A stretch of 13,497 nt of DNA from Candidatus Iainarchaeum sp. (GCA_026396975.1 JAPLVT010000105.1:1-13497), one strand, 5' to 3'; shown: positions 1 to 6,052, numbered from the stretch's first letter. The notes: a model not told the origin generated them from the sequence alone. Translations and numbers: made by a program.

Positions 1-49
1 AAAATAACATTAAAAACAAATCTAACCAAAAACGGTGCTAGGTGGTCTA

Positions 50-358
50 ATGCAGATTCAGGAAAGAATCAAAAATTTTGAAGAAAAACACAAAATAAAA
101 ACAACCCCTGAATTCAGGTGCCTTGACTTAATTTCAGAAGCAGGTGAAGTGGCAAAAGAGATACTGAAAATGACGAAATACGGAAAAGAAAAAAATTTTC
201 TAGCAAATGAAAGCATTGAAATGGAAATAGGGGATTTGCTTTTTTCTTTACTCTGCCTTGCAAACAACTTCAACATCGATTTGGAAAAAGCTTTAGACAA
301 ATCGCTAAAAGGGTATGAGAAACGAATCGCTGAAAAAGGAACGCCCGCGCACATTTAA
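50..358 (+). CDS. MazG-like nucleotide pyrophosphohydrolase
   Basis: Small all-alpha NTP pyrophosphohydrolase of the MazG superfamily, 102 residues, the usual size for single-domain members. Proteins of this family hydrolyse (d)NTPs to NMP and pyrophosphate, often to clear abnormal nucleotides. The metal-binding signature is visible: E30-x-x-E33 in SEAGEVAKE, followed by E59-x-x-D62 in MEIGD, with a third helix after it. I chose ATG at 50 over the in-frame GTG at 35 because GGTGGT at 41-46 is a well-placed Shine-Dalgarno for ATG 50. The gene lies in the A/T-rich left end of the window and favours AAA, ATT and TTT codons, unlike the genes after 1281. The substrate cannot be deduced. Family assignment is fairly sure. 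Confidence 0.82.
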   Translation: MQIQERIKNFEEKHKIKTTPEFRCLDLISEAGEVAKEILKMTKYGKEKNFLANESIEMEIGDLLFSLLCLANNFNIDLEKALDKSLKGYEKRIAEKGTPAHI

Positions 359-415
359 CATTTTACACCCGATAACCGCAACCTTTTTCTAATCAAATAA
401 CCTAAAAATCAATTA

Positions 416-868
416 ATGTGCATCAGAAGATTCAAACCACAAGACTCAGTAAGGGTCAGTGAAATAGCTGTCCAAGGTGTAGTTGACGACGAACTGCTTT
501 CAAACAGATCAAAAAAGTGGTTGAAAAAAAATGAATTTTCAAACAGTTATTTGGGTAAGTCAAAAAAATTTGAAATTTTTGTCTTCGAAGAAAACCATAA
601 AATTCAAGGGCTCGTTGGATTAGACAAAAATGAGATACGGTGCCTTTACGTCGCCAGAGAAAAACGTTTGCAAGGGATTGGAGCCCAACTATTGTCTTTT
701 ATTGAAAACCAGGCCAAGAAAAAAGGGTATCAAAAAACATTTACATACTCCGCCTACAGCGCGCAAGACTTCTACAAAAAACACGGCTACAGCCAAGTCG
801 CAATAAAATTTAATCAAAAAGCAGGATTTTACACCGTAGAGATGGGAAAAGAGTTAAACGACTCGTGA
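416..868 (+). CDS. GNAT-family N-acetyltransferase
   Basis: GNAT acetyltransferase, 150 residues, expected to move an acetyl group from acetyl-CoA to an amine. The acetyl-CoA motif A is clear: the strand CLYVA at 77-80, then R84-L-Q-G-I-G-A90 (the Q/RxxGxG/A pyrophosphate loop) leading into a helix. Motif B follows at 114-125 with YSAQDFYKKHGY, the usual A..FY.k.Gy helix and turn. The first residues, MCIRRFKPQDSVRVSEI, are the typical first strand and helix. Nothing identifies the acceptor. It shares the A/T-rich, lysine-rich composition of the MazG-like gene before it (57-base gap) and may have come with it. No strong Shine-Dalgarno is visible before the ATG. Confidence 0.85.
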   Translation: MCIRRFKPQDSVRVSEIAVQGVVDDELLSNRSKKWLKKNEFSNSYLGKSKKFEIFVFEENHKIQGLVGLDKNEIRCLYVAREKRLQGIGAQLLSFIENQAKKKGYQKTFTYSAYSAQDFYKKHGYSQVAIKFNQKAGFYTVEMGKELNDS

Positions 869-1280
869 GTTACGCTCTTTCAGCTCTTTCACCCCTAAAT
901 TTTAGACGATCCCCCGCAACTTAAGTATTTACTAATCTAGCGGAGTATCCAAGTAAGCAATCTAGTTTGTCGGAAGAGTTCCTTTTTCTTATTCCCAGTT
1001 AGTATCCTGATTATTTAATTTTTTTAATTGTCTAAAAAAATTGTTAAAATAAAAATTTAATTTAAAAGAAAGTATTTAAGCAACTTTCAGCGTAATATTA
1101 GTAAGAGAACGCAATAGTAAACAAAGTGGAACAACAAGCCTACTTGTAAGGAGAAAATCAAAACGAAAGTTTTGAAGAAAATCGCACAACAGACCGAGCA
1201 ATCAACTAGTTGGTTGAACAAAAGTCAACCAAAGGAATATTAATGCCCTGAAAGGGGTTTTATTTAAGGGAGTTACTAGT
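869..1280. other. A/T-rich gene-free stretch with possible ncRNA
   Basis: No plausible protein is coded here on either strand. The left half is low complexity with T- and A-runs around 1016-1068. The 9-mer AAGTATTTA occurs twice (923-931 and 1070-1078), and both copies look like archaeal TATA boxes. AATCTAG occurs twice (934-940 and 959-965). The right half, about 1100-1262, holds a string of small perfect hairpins and is listed separately as a candidate structured RNA. Confidence 0.6.
1100..1262 (+). ncRNA. candidate structured RNA or long leader before the TrmB-like gene
   Basis: Four hairpins follow one another: ACAAG with CTTGT around loop CCTA (1134-1147); CAAAAC with GTTTTG around a GAAA tetraloop (1159-1174); an 8-bp stem TTGGTTGA with TCAACCAA around a 7-base loop (1210-1232); and CCCT with AGGG (1246-1256) followed by TTTTA, which looks like an intrinsic terminator. 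A TATA-like box, AAGTATTTA at 1070-1078, predicts a start near 1100. The unit could be a free RNA of about 160 nt or the 5' leader of the regulator at 1281. No known RNA family was recognised. Boundaries are inferred. Confidence 0.35.
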
Positions 1281-1793
1281 GTGGATGAAAGAATTCTGAA
1301 GGTGAAGGAATTGTTTGGTGATGTGGTGCCGGGCTTTGGCATTACTCATGCAAAAGTGTATGCTGCGCTACTGTCGGGTGAGGTAAAGACCGCCAGGCAA
1401 TTGGGCGAAGAGACTGGCATTTCGCATAACAAGGTTTACTCCATTCTAAAGGATTTGATGAGAGAAAAAATCGTTCTATACACCAATACGAATCCCGCCA
1501 ATTATCATGTGAAGGACCCGCCGAAGGTTTACGAGAACCTTGTTAACAGGAAGATTGCCTTGCTGGAGAAGCTGCCGGAACAATTCGACAAAATCCTCAA
1601 CGAAGAAACAACCATCACAGACGAAAAGGAATACCTGATAAAATTCGGCGGCCAGCAGACAAAACTTTTCGACCAAAAAAACAAGGCCCAAGTGAATGAA
1701 GCGGAAGAAGCAAGGCAAGTAATACGGCAGTTGAACATTTACGTGAACAAGCTTGAGCCGAAAAAAGAGTACAATTTAGCAGTATACCGATAG
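1281..1793 (+). CDS. TrmB-like winged-helix transcriptional regulator
   Basis: Predicted DNA-binding regulator of 170 residues. Residues 18-75 form the winged helix typical of archaeal TrmB proteins: GITHAKVYAALLSG, then a recognition helix in ETGISHNKVYSILKDLMREKIV, then a wing reading LYTNTNPANYHVKDP. After it comes a helical, probably coiled-coil dimer segment (82-110) and a lysine/glutamate-rich tail. Full-length TrmB proteins carry a sugar-binding C-terminal domain of well over 100 residues. That domain is absent, so the protein is short and may not sense sugars. GTG is the start, served by GGGAG at 1268-1272, 8 bases upstream. A terminator-like hairpin at 1246-1262 lies just before it, suggesting leader control or a separate upstream RNA. 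Confidence 0.8.
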   Translation: MDERILKVKELFGDVVPGFGITHAKVYAALLSGEVKTARQLGEETGISHNKVYSILKDLMREKIVLYTNTNPANYHVKDPPKVYENLVNRKIALLEKLPEQFDKILNEETTITDEKEYLIKFGGQQTKLFDQKNKAQVNEAEEARQVIRQLNIYVNKLEPKKEYNLAVYR

Positions 1794-1820
1794 CTAATTC
1801 TGCACGCGCCAAAACGAAAA

Positions 1821-1831
1821 CTATATTAATA
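1821..1831 (+). promoter_or_regulatory. TATA box of the small RHH-type gene
   Basis: CTATATTAATA, centred about 30 bases before the ATG at 1856. This predicts a transcript that begins at or just before the start codon (leaderless). The same 10-mer, CTATATTAAT, recurs at 4335-4344. Confidence 0.6.
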
Positions 1832-1855
1832 CCTACAGCCATTATACAAAACAAT

Positions 1856-1987
1856 ATGCCGTACAGAACTGGAGTAACTACAATCCAATTGAACCCTGCA
1901 ACGAGGGACAAGCTGAAAGAGCTTGGAAAAAAGGGCGAAACCTACGAAACAATCATCTTGAGGCTCATAAAAACCTGCAAGAAGTGA
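1856..1987 (+). CDS. small RHH/antitoxin-like protein, 43 residues
   Basis: A 43-codon ORF from ATG to TGA reading MPYRTGVTTIQLNPAT, then RDKLKELGKKGETYETIILR, then LIKTCKK. The pattern TTIQL, a helix RDKLKELG, a GKKGETYE turn and a second helix IILRLI is typical of the very small archaeal ribbon-helix-helix proteins often annotated as VapB-like antitoxins or CopG-like repressors. These dimerise through the N-terminal strand and bind DNA. A good TATA box lies 30 bases upstream. No toxin partner such as a PIN-domain gene is adjacent, so a free-standing regulator is as likely as an orphan antitoxin. The ORF is short, but the family pattern and promoter support it. Confidence 0.75.
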   Translation: MPYRTGVTTIQLNPATRDKLKELGKKGETYETIILRLIKTCKK

Positions 1988-2026
1988 GGTTTTCAAGCAG
2001 CGGTTTAAAGAGGTTCCACAAATAAG

Positions 2027-2035
2027 AATTTATTA
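2027..2035 (+). promoter_or_regulatory. TATA-like box of the C/D box RNA
   Basis: AATTTATTA, preceded by the purine-rich AAATAAG, lies about 26 bases before the first base of the guide RNA's terminal stem (2057). This is the spacing expected for archaeal TBP/TFB promoters. Confidence 0.5.
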
Positions 2036-2056
2036 GTGTATTACCATCAGATTCTA

Positions 2057-2116
2057 TGGCGATGATGAGGTTAACACCGGCTGAATATTGTGTGGAGATA
2101 ACTCAACCCTGAGCCA
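2057..2116 (+). ncRNA. C/D box guide sRNA for 2'-O-methylation
   Basis: A 60-base stretch with every element of an archaeal C/D sRNA. The terminal stem is TGGC (2057-2060) with GCCA (2113-2116). Box C is ATGATGA (2062-2068). A 12-base guide, GGTTAACACCGG (2069-2080), ends at box D' CTGA (2081-2084). A relaxed C' GTGGAGA (2092-2098) matches RTGATGA at 5 of 7 positions. A 10-base guide, TAACTCAACC (2099-2108), ends at box D CTGA (2109-2112). Such RNAs assemble with L7Ae, Nop5 and fibrillarin and methylate the target base paired to the fifth guide base before D or D'. By that rule the D' guide targets the U in CCGGUGUUAACC and the D guide targets the fifth G in GGUUGAGUUA. The targets were not identified. 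A T-rich tract follows at 2119-2126. Confidence 0.82.
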
Positions 2117-2162
2117 ACTTTTCTTCTGCGCGCCTGAGACACTTTTTTTATGGGCTTGTTCT

Positions 2163-3104
2163 TTACCCAAGCGCTTTCGAGCCGAAGGAAGCCATCAGGA
2201 AAAGGATGTACAGTATTATGAAAACAATGCCGTGGTTCTTTCCGATGCCCTCGTGCTTCACGAGCGAGTAGAAAAGGAATGTGTTCGCGATCATCACGAA
2301 GCAGATTGCGATAGTGAAAACAGAAACGCTCGCCCTTATTGGGTTTATCACCAGAACGCTTCCCAGGACTAGCGTGAGGTTTACAACGCTGCTGCCAAGG
2401 ATGTCGCCGATCGCAAGCGCTGTCTGCCCCCTCCTTATGGCAGTGAAGTCAATTGCGAGTTCCGGCAGAGTCGTGCCGAAAGAGATTAGCGTGAGGCCGA
2501 GGACAGCAGGGCCGAGGCCGAAGACAAGTGCGATGTCGCTCGCGCTCGATACCACAAAGCGCGCGCTTATCACGACAAGTATTAGCGAAAGGAAGAACGA
2601 AAGAGACACTTTTCCAATGTCCCTGCGCAATACTCCGTCCGCTAGGTGCAGCGAGAACCTTTCTTTTACTATGAAAAAGCAGTAAATCACGAACAGCAAC
2701 AGCAGCACTATGCCTTCAGCCCTGCCGAGAGAGCCCAGAATGAGGAAAATTGCCGGCACTGCGCCGATCAAAAGAAGCAGCTCAGTGCAGTCAAGTACAT
2801 GACGGCGCTCGACTTTAATGCTCCTTACAAGCGTCGCTATCCCAAGCACCAGGCAGATGTTCGCGACAGTGCTGCCGATCGCATCGCCGATGCCCAACTC
2901 AGGCTGGTTGGACAAAGCAGCTATCACAGAAACAGCTAGGTCCGGAAGGGAAACAACGAGCGCGATCAGAATAAAACCGACCGCCAGTTGGGAAATGCCA
3001 AAGTACTCGCTCAGCTTGATGCTGCTGCTTATCACTGCCCTGCTGCTCAGGACAAGCACTGCCAGCGCAATGCAAAATACAACCGCTGAAAAAAGCAACA
3101 GCAT
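2163..3104 (-). CDS. CaCA-family cation (Na+ or H+)/Ca2+ antiporter
   Basis: Integral membrane exchanger of 313 residues with about ten hydrophobic helices, the size of the archaeal NCX/YrbG-type exchangers. The two inverted alpha repeats are clear. Alpha-1 (about 47-88) contains VSLPDL and GIGDAIGSTVANICLVLG. Alpha-2 (about 205-248) contains FGTTLPELAIDF and AIGDILGSSVVNLTLVLG. The ion-coordinating acid of alpha-2 (E215) is present. In alpha-1 the usual Glu is Asp (D55), and the usual GN..GSN reads GD..GST. The site is therefore non-classical, and the ion (Ca2+, other divalent, Na+ or H+ counter-ion) is uncertain. The Shine-Dalgarno AGGTGA (3111-3116) overlaps the GH130 stop codon, so this is the second gene of that operon. 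Confidence 0.88.
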   Translation of the reverse strand: MLLLFSAVVFCIALAVLVLSSRAVISSSIKLSEYFGISQLAVGFILIALVVSLPDLAVSVIAALSNQPELGIGDAIGSTVANICLVLGIATLVRSIKVERRHVLDCTELLLLIGAVPAIFLILGSLGRAEGIVLLLLFVIYCFFIVKERFSLHLADGVLRRDIGKVSLSFFLSLILVVISARFVVSSASDIALVFGLGPAVLGLTLISFGTTLPELAIDFTAIRRGQTALAIGDILGSSVVNLTLVLGSVLVINPIRASVSVFTIAICFVMIANTFLFYSLVKHEGIGKNHGIVFIILYILFLMASFGSKALG

Positions 3105-3114
3105 TTAGGCTCAC

Positions 3115-4188
3115 CTAATAATGGTTCATGTGGTTAAAGATGTCTTTTATCGGAATTTTTTTAATGCTGATAACCTTGTCGGCACCGCCGCAGAAAAGCA
3201 GGAGGTCTTTTCCGTTCAGGTCCATCAAAGCCCCGCTTGGGAAAACAACATGGTCCACAAAACCTTTTTTCTCGTATTCAGCGCTCGGGTGCAGCAATGG
3301 GTCGTGCGGCGGAGAGCGCGCAATAACTTTCTCAGGGTTATTCCTGTCCAAAAGCACTGCCCCCGCTGAGTATATTCTCCTGTTGCCTATCCTGCGCACG
3401 CCGTGGTATATCTCAAGCCAGCCCTCTTTTGTTTTAATCGGCACTGTTCCAGCGCCGATCCTATCGCTCTCCCAGCTTTTTTCGCGCGGGCATATTATTG
3501 TTTTCTCCCTGCCCCAGTAAACCAGGTCTGGCGAGTGGGAAATCCATATTGCGGGCTTGCTAAACCTGAAGTTGCCCTCGGGCCTGTGCAATGCGACGAA
3601 TCGCCCGTTTATTTTTTCCGGAAAGAGCACAACGTCCTTGTTTTGCTCCCTGAAAATTATTCCCTGCCTGTGCCAGCGCGAAAGGTCGCCGGACAGCGCA
3701 AGGCAAGTGCTTATCCCCTCGTGCAGCGAAACGCCCACATATGTCATCGCGAACTCTCCGCGCAGTTTTGTTATATGCGGGTCTTCAACGCCGAATTGCC
3801 CTTCGGAAGGCGTTCCGGTGAAAGCGGGTTGCTGCGGTATTTTCTCGACTTCAAAGCCGCTCTTGTCCAGCAAAATTTTCTTTAAGTGCGAGATCGTGGT
3901 AAGCCTGCATGTGCCGTCGCGCAGGTAAACACTGTTACCGACTTTTCGCCTTATTTCCGCTGCGCTTATTCTGTCGTTCCTTACCTTATAGCCGTTGTCG
4001 TGCGCAATCACCGGGCAGCGCAGGGTGCCGTTGAGCGGCAGGCTGCTTTCCGCGACGCGCCCCATAAGCAGTATTTTTTTGCCCGGCAGCCGCACGGCGG
4101 CTGGATTGAATACTCCCTCCACCTTCAGGCAACGGTAGGACGGTCGCAGCTGCTTTGGCTGCAAAAGAATCTTGCTTACTATCCGCAT
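3115..4188 (-). CDS. glycoside hydrolase family 130 protein (mannoside phosphorylase-like)
   Basis: A 357-residue five-bladed beta-propeller enzyme of the GH130/DUF377 type. The family includes phosphorylases and hydrolases acting on beta-mannosides. Landmarks: VFNPAAVRL (26-34), the catalytic-acid motif as VEDPHIT (134-140, D136; most members have EDPR), TYVGVS (149-154), ALHRPEG (199-205), RIGAGTVPI (243-251), EIYHG (259-263) and VVFPSGA (314-320). ATG at 4188 is preferred because GGTGA lies 7 bases upstream of it. An in-frame TTG at 4323 would add 45 residues, but those are coded by a tandem hairpin array and look like leader. It is followed after 10 bases by the antiporter gene. The exact sugar cannot be told. 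EDPH instead of EDPR is a small oddity. Confidence 0.85.
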   Translation of the reverse strand: MRIVSKILLQPKQLRPSYRCLKVEGVFNPAAVRLPGKKILLMGRVAESSLPLNGTLRCPVIAHDNGYKVRNDRISAAEIRRKVGNSVYLRDGTCRLTTISHLKKILLDKSGFEVEKIPQQPAFTGTPSEGQFGVEDPHITKLRGEFAMTYVGVSLHEGISTCLALSGDLSRWHRQGIIFREQNKDVVLFPEKINGRFVALHRPEGNFRFSKPAIWISHSPDLVYWGREKTIICPREKSWESDRIGAGTVPIKTKEGWLEIYHGVRRIGNRRIYSAGAVLLDRNNPEKVIARSPPHDPLLHPSAEYEKKGFVDHVVFPSGALMDLNGKDLLLFCGGADKVISIKKIPIKDIFNHMNHY

Positions 4189-4201
4189 CCCTGTTTCACC
4201 G

Positions 4202-4217
4202 GCAAAAAGGATTTTGC
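4202..4217. repeat. hairpin at the proximal edge of array A
   Basis: GCAAAA and TTTTGC around loop AGGA form a perfect 6-bp stem. It overlaps the start of the degenerate array unit at 4212-4232 and lies only 14 bases before the GH130 start codon, next to its Shine-Dalgarno. Confidence 0.5.
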
Positions 4218-4311
4218 GAAGCACTTTTTCCCACCTTGGAAAGCATTTGCTTTCCGAGGCCTCGCAAACCCAAAGGTTTGCAAGGAGGCTTTTTGCAACA
4301 GCAAAAAGGCT
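4212..4311. repeat. hairpin array A (tiled 26-base palindromic units)
   Basis: Three intact units abut exactly, each 26 bases. Unit A2 (4234-4259) is GGAAAGC, loop ATTT, GCTTTCC, flanked by CCTT and GAGG. Unit A3 (4260-4285) is GCAAACC, loop CAAA, GGTTTGC, flanked by CCTC and AAGG. Unit A4 (4286-4311) is CTTTTTGC, loop AACA, GCAAAAAG, flanked by AGG and GCT. Before them lies a decayed unit (about 4212-4232, GCGAAGC, loop ACT, TTTTCCC) that resembles unit B3 of the second array at 14 of 17 positions. Outer flanks pair beyond a T.G (A2) or C/A (A3) position. The array lies between the GH130 start and its TATA box, so it should be in the mRNA leader. No family name is known to me. Confidence 0.8.
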
Positions 4312-4334
4312 TCTGCTAAGCAATAAGTCGGAGG

Positions 4335-4346
4335 CTATATTAATAG
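4335..4346 (-). promoter_or_regulatory. TATA box of the GH130-antiporter operon
   Basis: On the minus strand this reads CTATTAATATAG. Transcription would begin near 4313, just outside array A, giving a leader of about 125 bases that contains the whole hairpin array. Such a leader is long for an archaeal mRNA. Confidence 0.5.
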
Positions 4347-4382
4347 TTTTTGCAACGGACAGCGGGGCGCTTTCAGCAGCGG

Positions 4383-4781
4383 TTATTCCTTCTTCTCTTC
4401 AATGTCCTTGATGAAGGAGAGCTTCAGCTCGAAGCCCTGCCCGGCTTTGCCGGCGACAAGCGTTCCGGTTATCGGCTTTTTCCCGCTGGTGCTTATGTGC
4501 ATTGTTCCCCAAAGGTCTTCGAAGTTCAGCTTGAAGTTTCCGCTTGCCCTCAGAATCTGGATGTTGCGCAGGTCCATTTTCTTGTACTTGCTGCCTTCCA
4601 TGAAGTTTATTACCGCGTGCTTCACTTCGCCGCCTGCATCCTCGACCCTGCACTCCTTTATCGCGTGCTCGCCCATGCCCTGCTTTATCGAGCCGAGAAT
4701 ATCGTCGCCGTCGTCAAGAACAAGCCTGAGGATTTTTTTCTCGGCTTTCTTTTTGAAAATAATCGCTTCAACTCTCGGCAT
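4383..4781 (-). CDS. PPC/DUF296-like domain protein
   Basis: A soluble 132-residue protein that fits the PPC (plant and prokaryote conserved, DUF296) single-domain fold. Points of fit: a first strand ILRLVLDDGDDILGSIKQ (17-33), GEHAIKECRVEDAGGEVKHAVINF (37-60) where the family has its G-x-G turn and second strand, RNIQILRASGNF (72-83) matching the family's EILSLSGN strand, and a final GTLVAGKAGQGFELKLSF (106-123) matching the GG-H..G...T.E pattern. Only one histidine (H95) remains where metal-binding members have H-x-H, so metal binding is doubtful. The family's role in archaea is unknown. The gene faces the same way as the GH130 operon but is separated from it by array A and a promoter, so it is probably its own unit. 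Confidence 0.6.
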   Translation of the reverse strand: MPRVEAIIFKKKAEKKILRLVLDDGDDILGSIKQGMGEHAIKECRVEDAGGEVKHAVINFMEGSKYKKMDLRNIQILRASGNFKLNFEDLWGTMHISTSGKKPITGTLVAGKAGQGFELKLSFIKDIEEKKE

Positions 4782-4865
4782 AAGGCAACAGCCAAGAAAA
4801 AGTTGGCAGCATACATTTTTTAATCATTAATCTTACAGGCAATGCCGCCGCCATGCTGGCAAAAA

Positions 4866-4874
4866 CTATTTAAT
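4866..4874 (+). promoter_or_regulatory. TATA box of the HEAMH membrane-protein gene
   Basis: CTATTTAAT, centred about 30 bases before ATG 4900, with no Shine-Dalgarno between. This points to a leaderless or near-leaderless transcript. Confidence 0.5.
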
Positions 4875-4899
4875 CACCCGGCACCATTGTTTAAGAGGC

Positions 4900-5346
4900 A
4901 TGCGCGGATTCCTGCATAACTTGCTCGGCAAAAAAAACATGAAAATTGCCGCAGTTTACCTTGCAATCCAGGCGGTTATCTGGGTTAAAAGCGCTTTTTT
5001 CTTTTTGTGGTTCGGGCACGGCAAAGCGCTTGATTTCAGCAGAGGCGCTTTTTCGCCTGGCGCGCTGGCATTCGACTATTATTTCCACGAGGCAATGCAC
5101 GTTCTCATAGGCGTTCTTGCCCTGCTGTTCGGCGCGAACCTGCGGCGCATTGAATGGCGCAGTCTTGTCCCAATAGTACTGGGCGCGGTGGCCTTGCATA
5201 ACGTTGCTTACTGGGCGACAGCATCGCACCCGAGCGTTTTCTACAGCATCCAGGATTTTGCGACAGACAGCGTTCTGCTACTCGCTTTTGTATGCGCCGG
5301 CTACCTATTGCAAAAGGTGCCGCTGAGAAAAAAGCAAAAGAATTAA
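4900..5346 (+). CDS. small four-helix membrane protein with HEAMH motif
   Basis: Not recognised as a named family. It has 148 residues with about four hydrophobic segments: 17-38, 64-79, 86-106 and 120-138. It ends in a basic tail (RKKQKN). H63-E-A-M-H67 at the start of the second segment has the HExxH form seen in zinc metalloproteases, including intramembrane site-2 types. Other polar residues within or next to helices are H100-N101 and D119/D123. A zinc site is therefore possible, but the protein is much smaller than known proteases and the motif may be chance. ATG 4900 sits 30 bases after a TATA box. An in-frame ATG at 4939 would still keep all four helices. The RNase H gene follows after 28 bases. 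Confidence 0.75.
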   Translation: MRGFLHNLLGKKNMKIAAVYLAIQAVIWVKSAFFFLWFGHGKALDFSRGAFSPGALAFDYYFHEAMHVLIGVLALLFGANLRRIEWRSLVPIVLGAVALHNVAYWATASHPSVFYSIQDFATDSVLLLAFVCAGYLLQKVPLRKKQKN

Positions 5347-5374
5347 ATTCCAAGAAATCCATATTATTTTTGAA

Positions 5375-6052
5375 ATGCAGTGCATGCTGAATTTTAGCCA
5401 GGACGAGAAGCGTAAAGCGCGCGAAATACTCGCGAAATTCCCCGCAAGGGAAACGAACACGCTGTTCGAGGAAGCGCGCTGCGCCGTGGGAAAAAGCGTT
5501 GTAACGCTTTACACCAGCGGCAAGCTTGTCATACAGGGAAACGACTGCAGCGCCGTGAAGGAAAAAATTTTGCTTGAGATGGGGCTGCGGAAAGAGATAG
5601 TGCTCGGCATTGATGAGACAGGCAGGGGCGAGTCAAGCGGGCCTTTTGTTGTTACTGCAGTGCTCGGCGACAGCAGCGAACTGAGGGAGCTGCGGGACAG
5701 CAAGAAAACAGGCGACATTGAGGCAAAACGCGGGCTTGTTGAGGAGAAGGCGCTCGCCATCGGCACAATCAGCATCTCCCCGCAGTGGCTCGACGAACTG
5801 CGCAGGAAAGGCGCCACAATCAACGGCATCGAGGCTGAAGCGATAAACTCTCTGCACGGCTTTTTTTCCTCGCTGGAAAAAGGCGCGCGCACAGTGGTTG
5901 ACGGCGATCCCCTGAAAGGTTCTGATAAGAAAGTTGAATTTTTGGTGAAGGGCGACGACAAGAATGCAGTTGTAGGGGCTGCAAGTGTTGTCGCCAAAAG
6001 CGAGCGGGACAGGAGCGCCAACAAGCGGAAAAGGGAGCACTGGGGAAAATAA
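5375..6052 (+). CDS. ribonuclease H (HII/HIII-like), short C-terminus
   Basis: Cleaves RNA in RNA-DNA hybrids, removing primers or misincorporated ribonucleotides. Residues about 28-66 (FEEARCAVGK...VTLYTSGKLVIQG) match the TBP-like N-terminal domain characteristic of RNase HIII. The catalytic domain has the first motif GIDETGRGESSGPFVV (78-93), closer to HII. The four acids D80, E81, D176 (VVDGDP) and D212 (AASVVAKSERDR) are present, as is the DSK motif (108-110). After D212 only 13 residues remain, where type 2 enzymes usually carry some 40-60 more, including the nucleic-acid contacting C-terminal helices. No downstream frame restores them. ATG 5384 (third codon after) is an alternative start. 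The stop TAA shares its last A with the ATG of the rhomboid gene. Confidence 0.85.
   Translation: MQCMLNFSQDEKRKAREILAKFPARETNTLFEEARCAVGKSVVTLYTSGKLVIQGNDCSAVKEKILLEMGLRKEIVLGIDETGRGESSGPFVVTAVLGDSSELRELRDSKKTGDIEAKRGLVEEKALAIGTISISPQWLDELRRKGATINGIEAEAINSLHGFFSSLEKGARTVVDGDPLKGSDKKVEFLVKGDDKNAVVGAASVVAKSERDRSANKRKREHWGK

Noticed and set aside
940..1015. tRNA-like start GCGGAGTATCCAAG
   Set aside because: No T-arm (GTTCRA), no matching acceptor 3' strand and no plausible anticodon arm.
1150..1200. RNase P RNA-like words (GGAGAAAATC and ACAGACC)
   Set aside because: The conserved pairs of the P4 region cannot be formed and the candidate RNA is too short.
2088..2372. Plus-strand ORF of 94 codons
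   Set aside because: It overlaps the C/D box RNA and runs antisense through the antiporter's alpha-2 repeat. Its product has no recognisable features.
4146..4162. Hairpin GCAGC/GCTGC near array A
   Set aside because: It lies inside the GH130 coding region, has a 7-base loop and lacks the T.G hinge, so it is likely a chance result of codon use.
4189..4323. A 45-residue N-terminal extension of the GH130 protein from TTG 4323
   Set aside because: This stretch is made of the tiled hairpins of array A, and ATG 4188 has a good Shine-Dalgarno and begins the conserved domain.
5509..6024. Long minus-strand ORF of 171 codons opposite the RNase H gene
   Set aside because: It is antisense to clear RNase H motifs, is serine/leucine-rich low complexity and matches no family. 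The same holds for the minus-strand ORFs opposite the rhomboid and GTPase genes.
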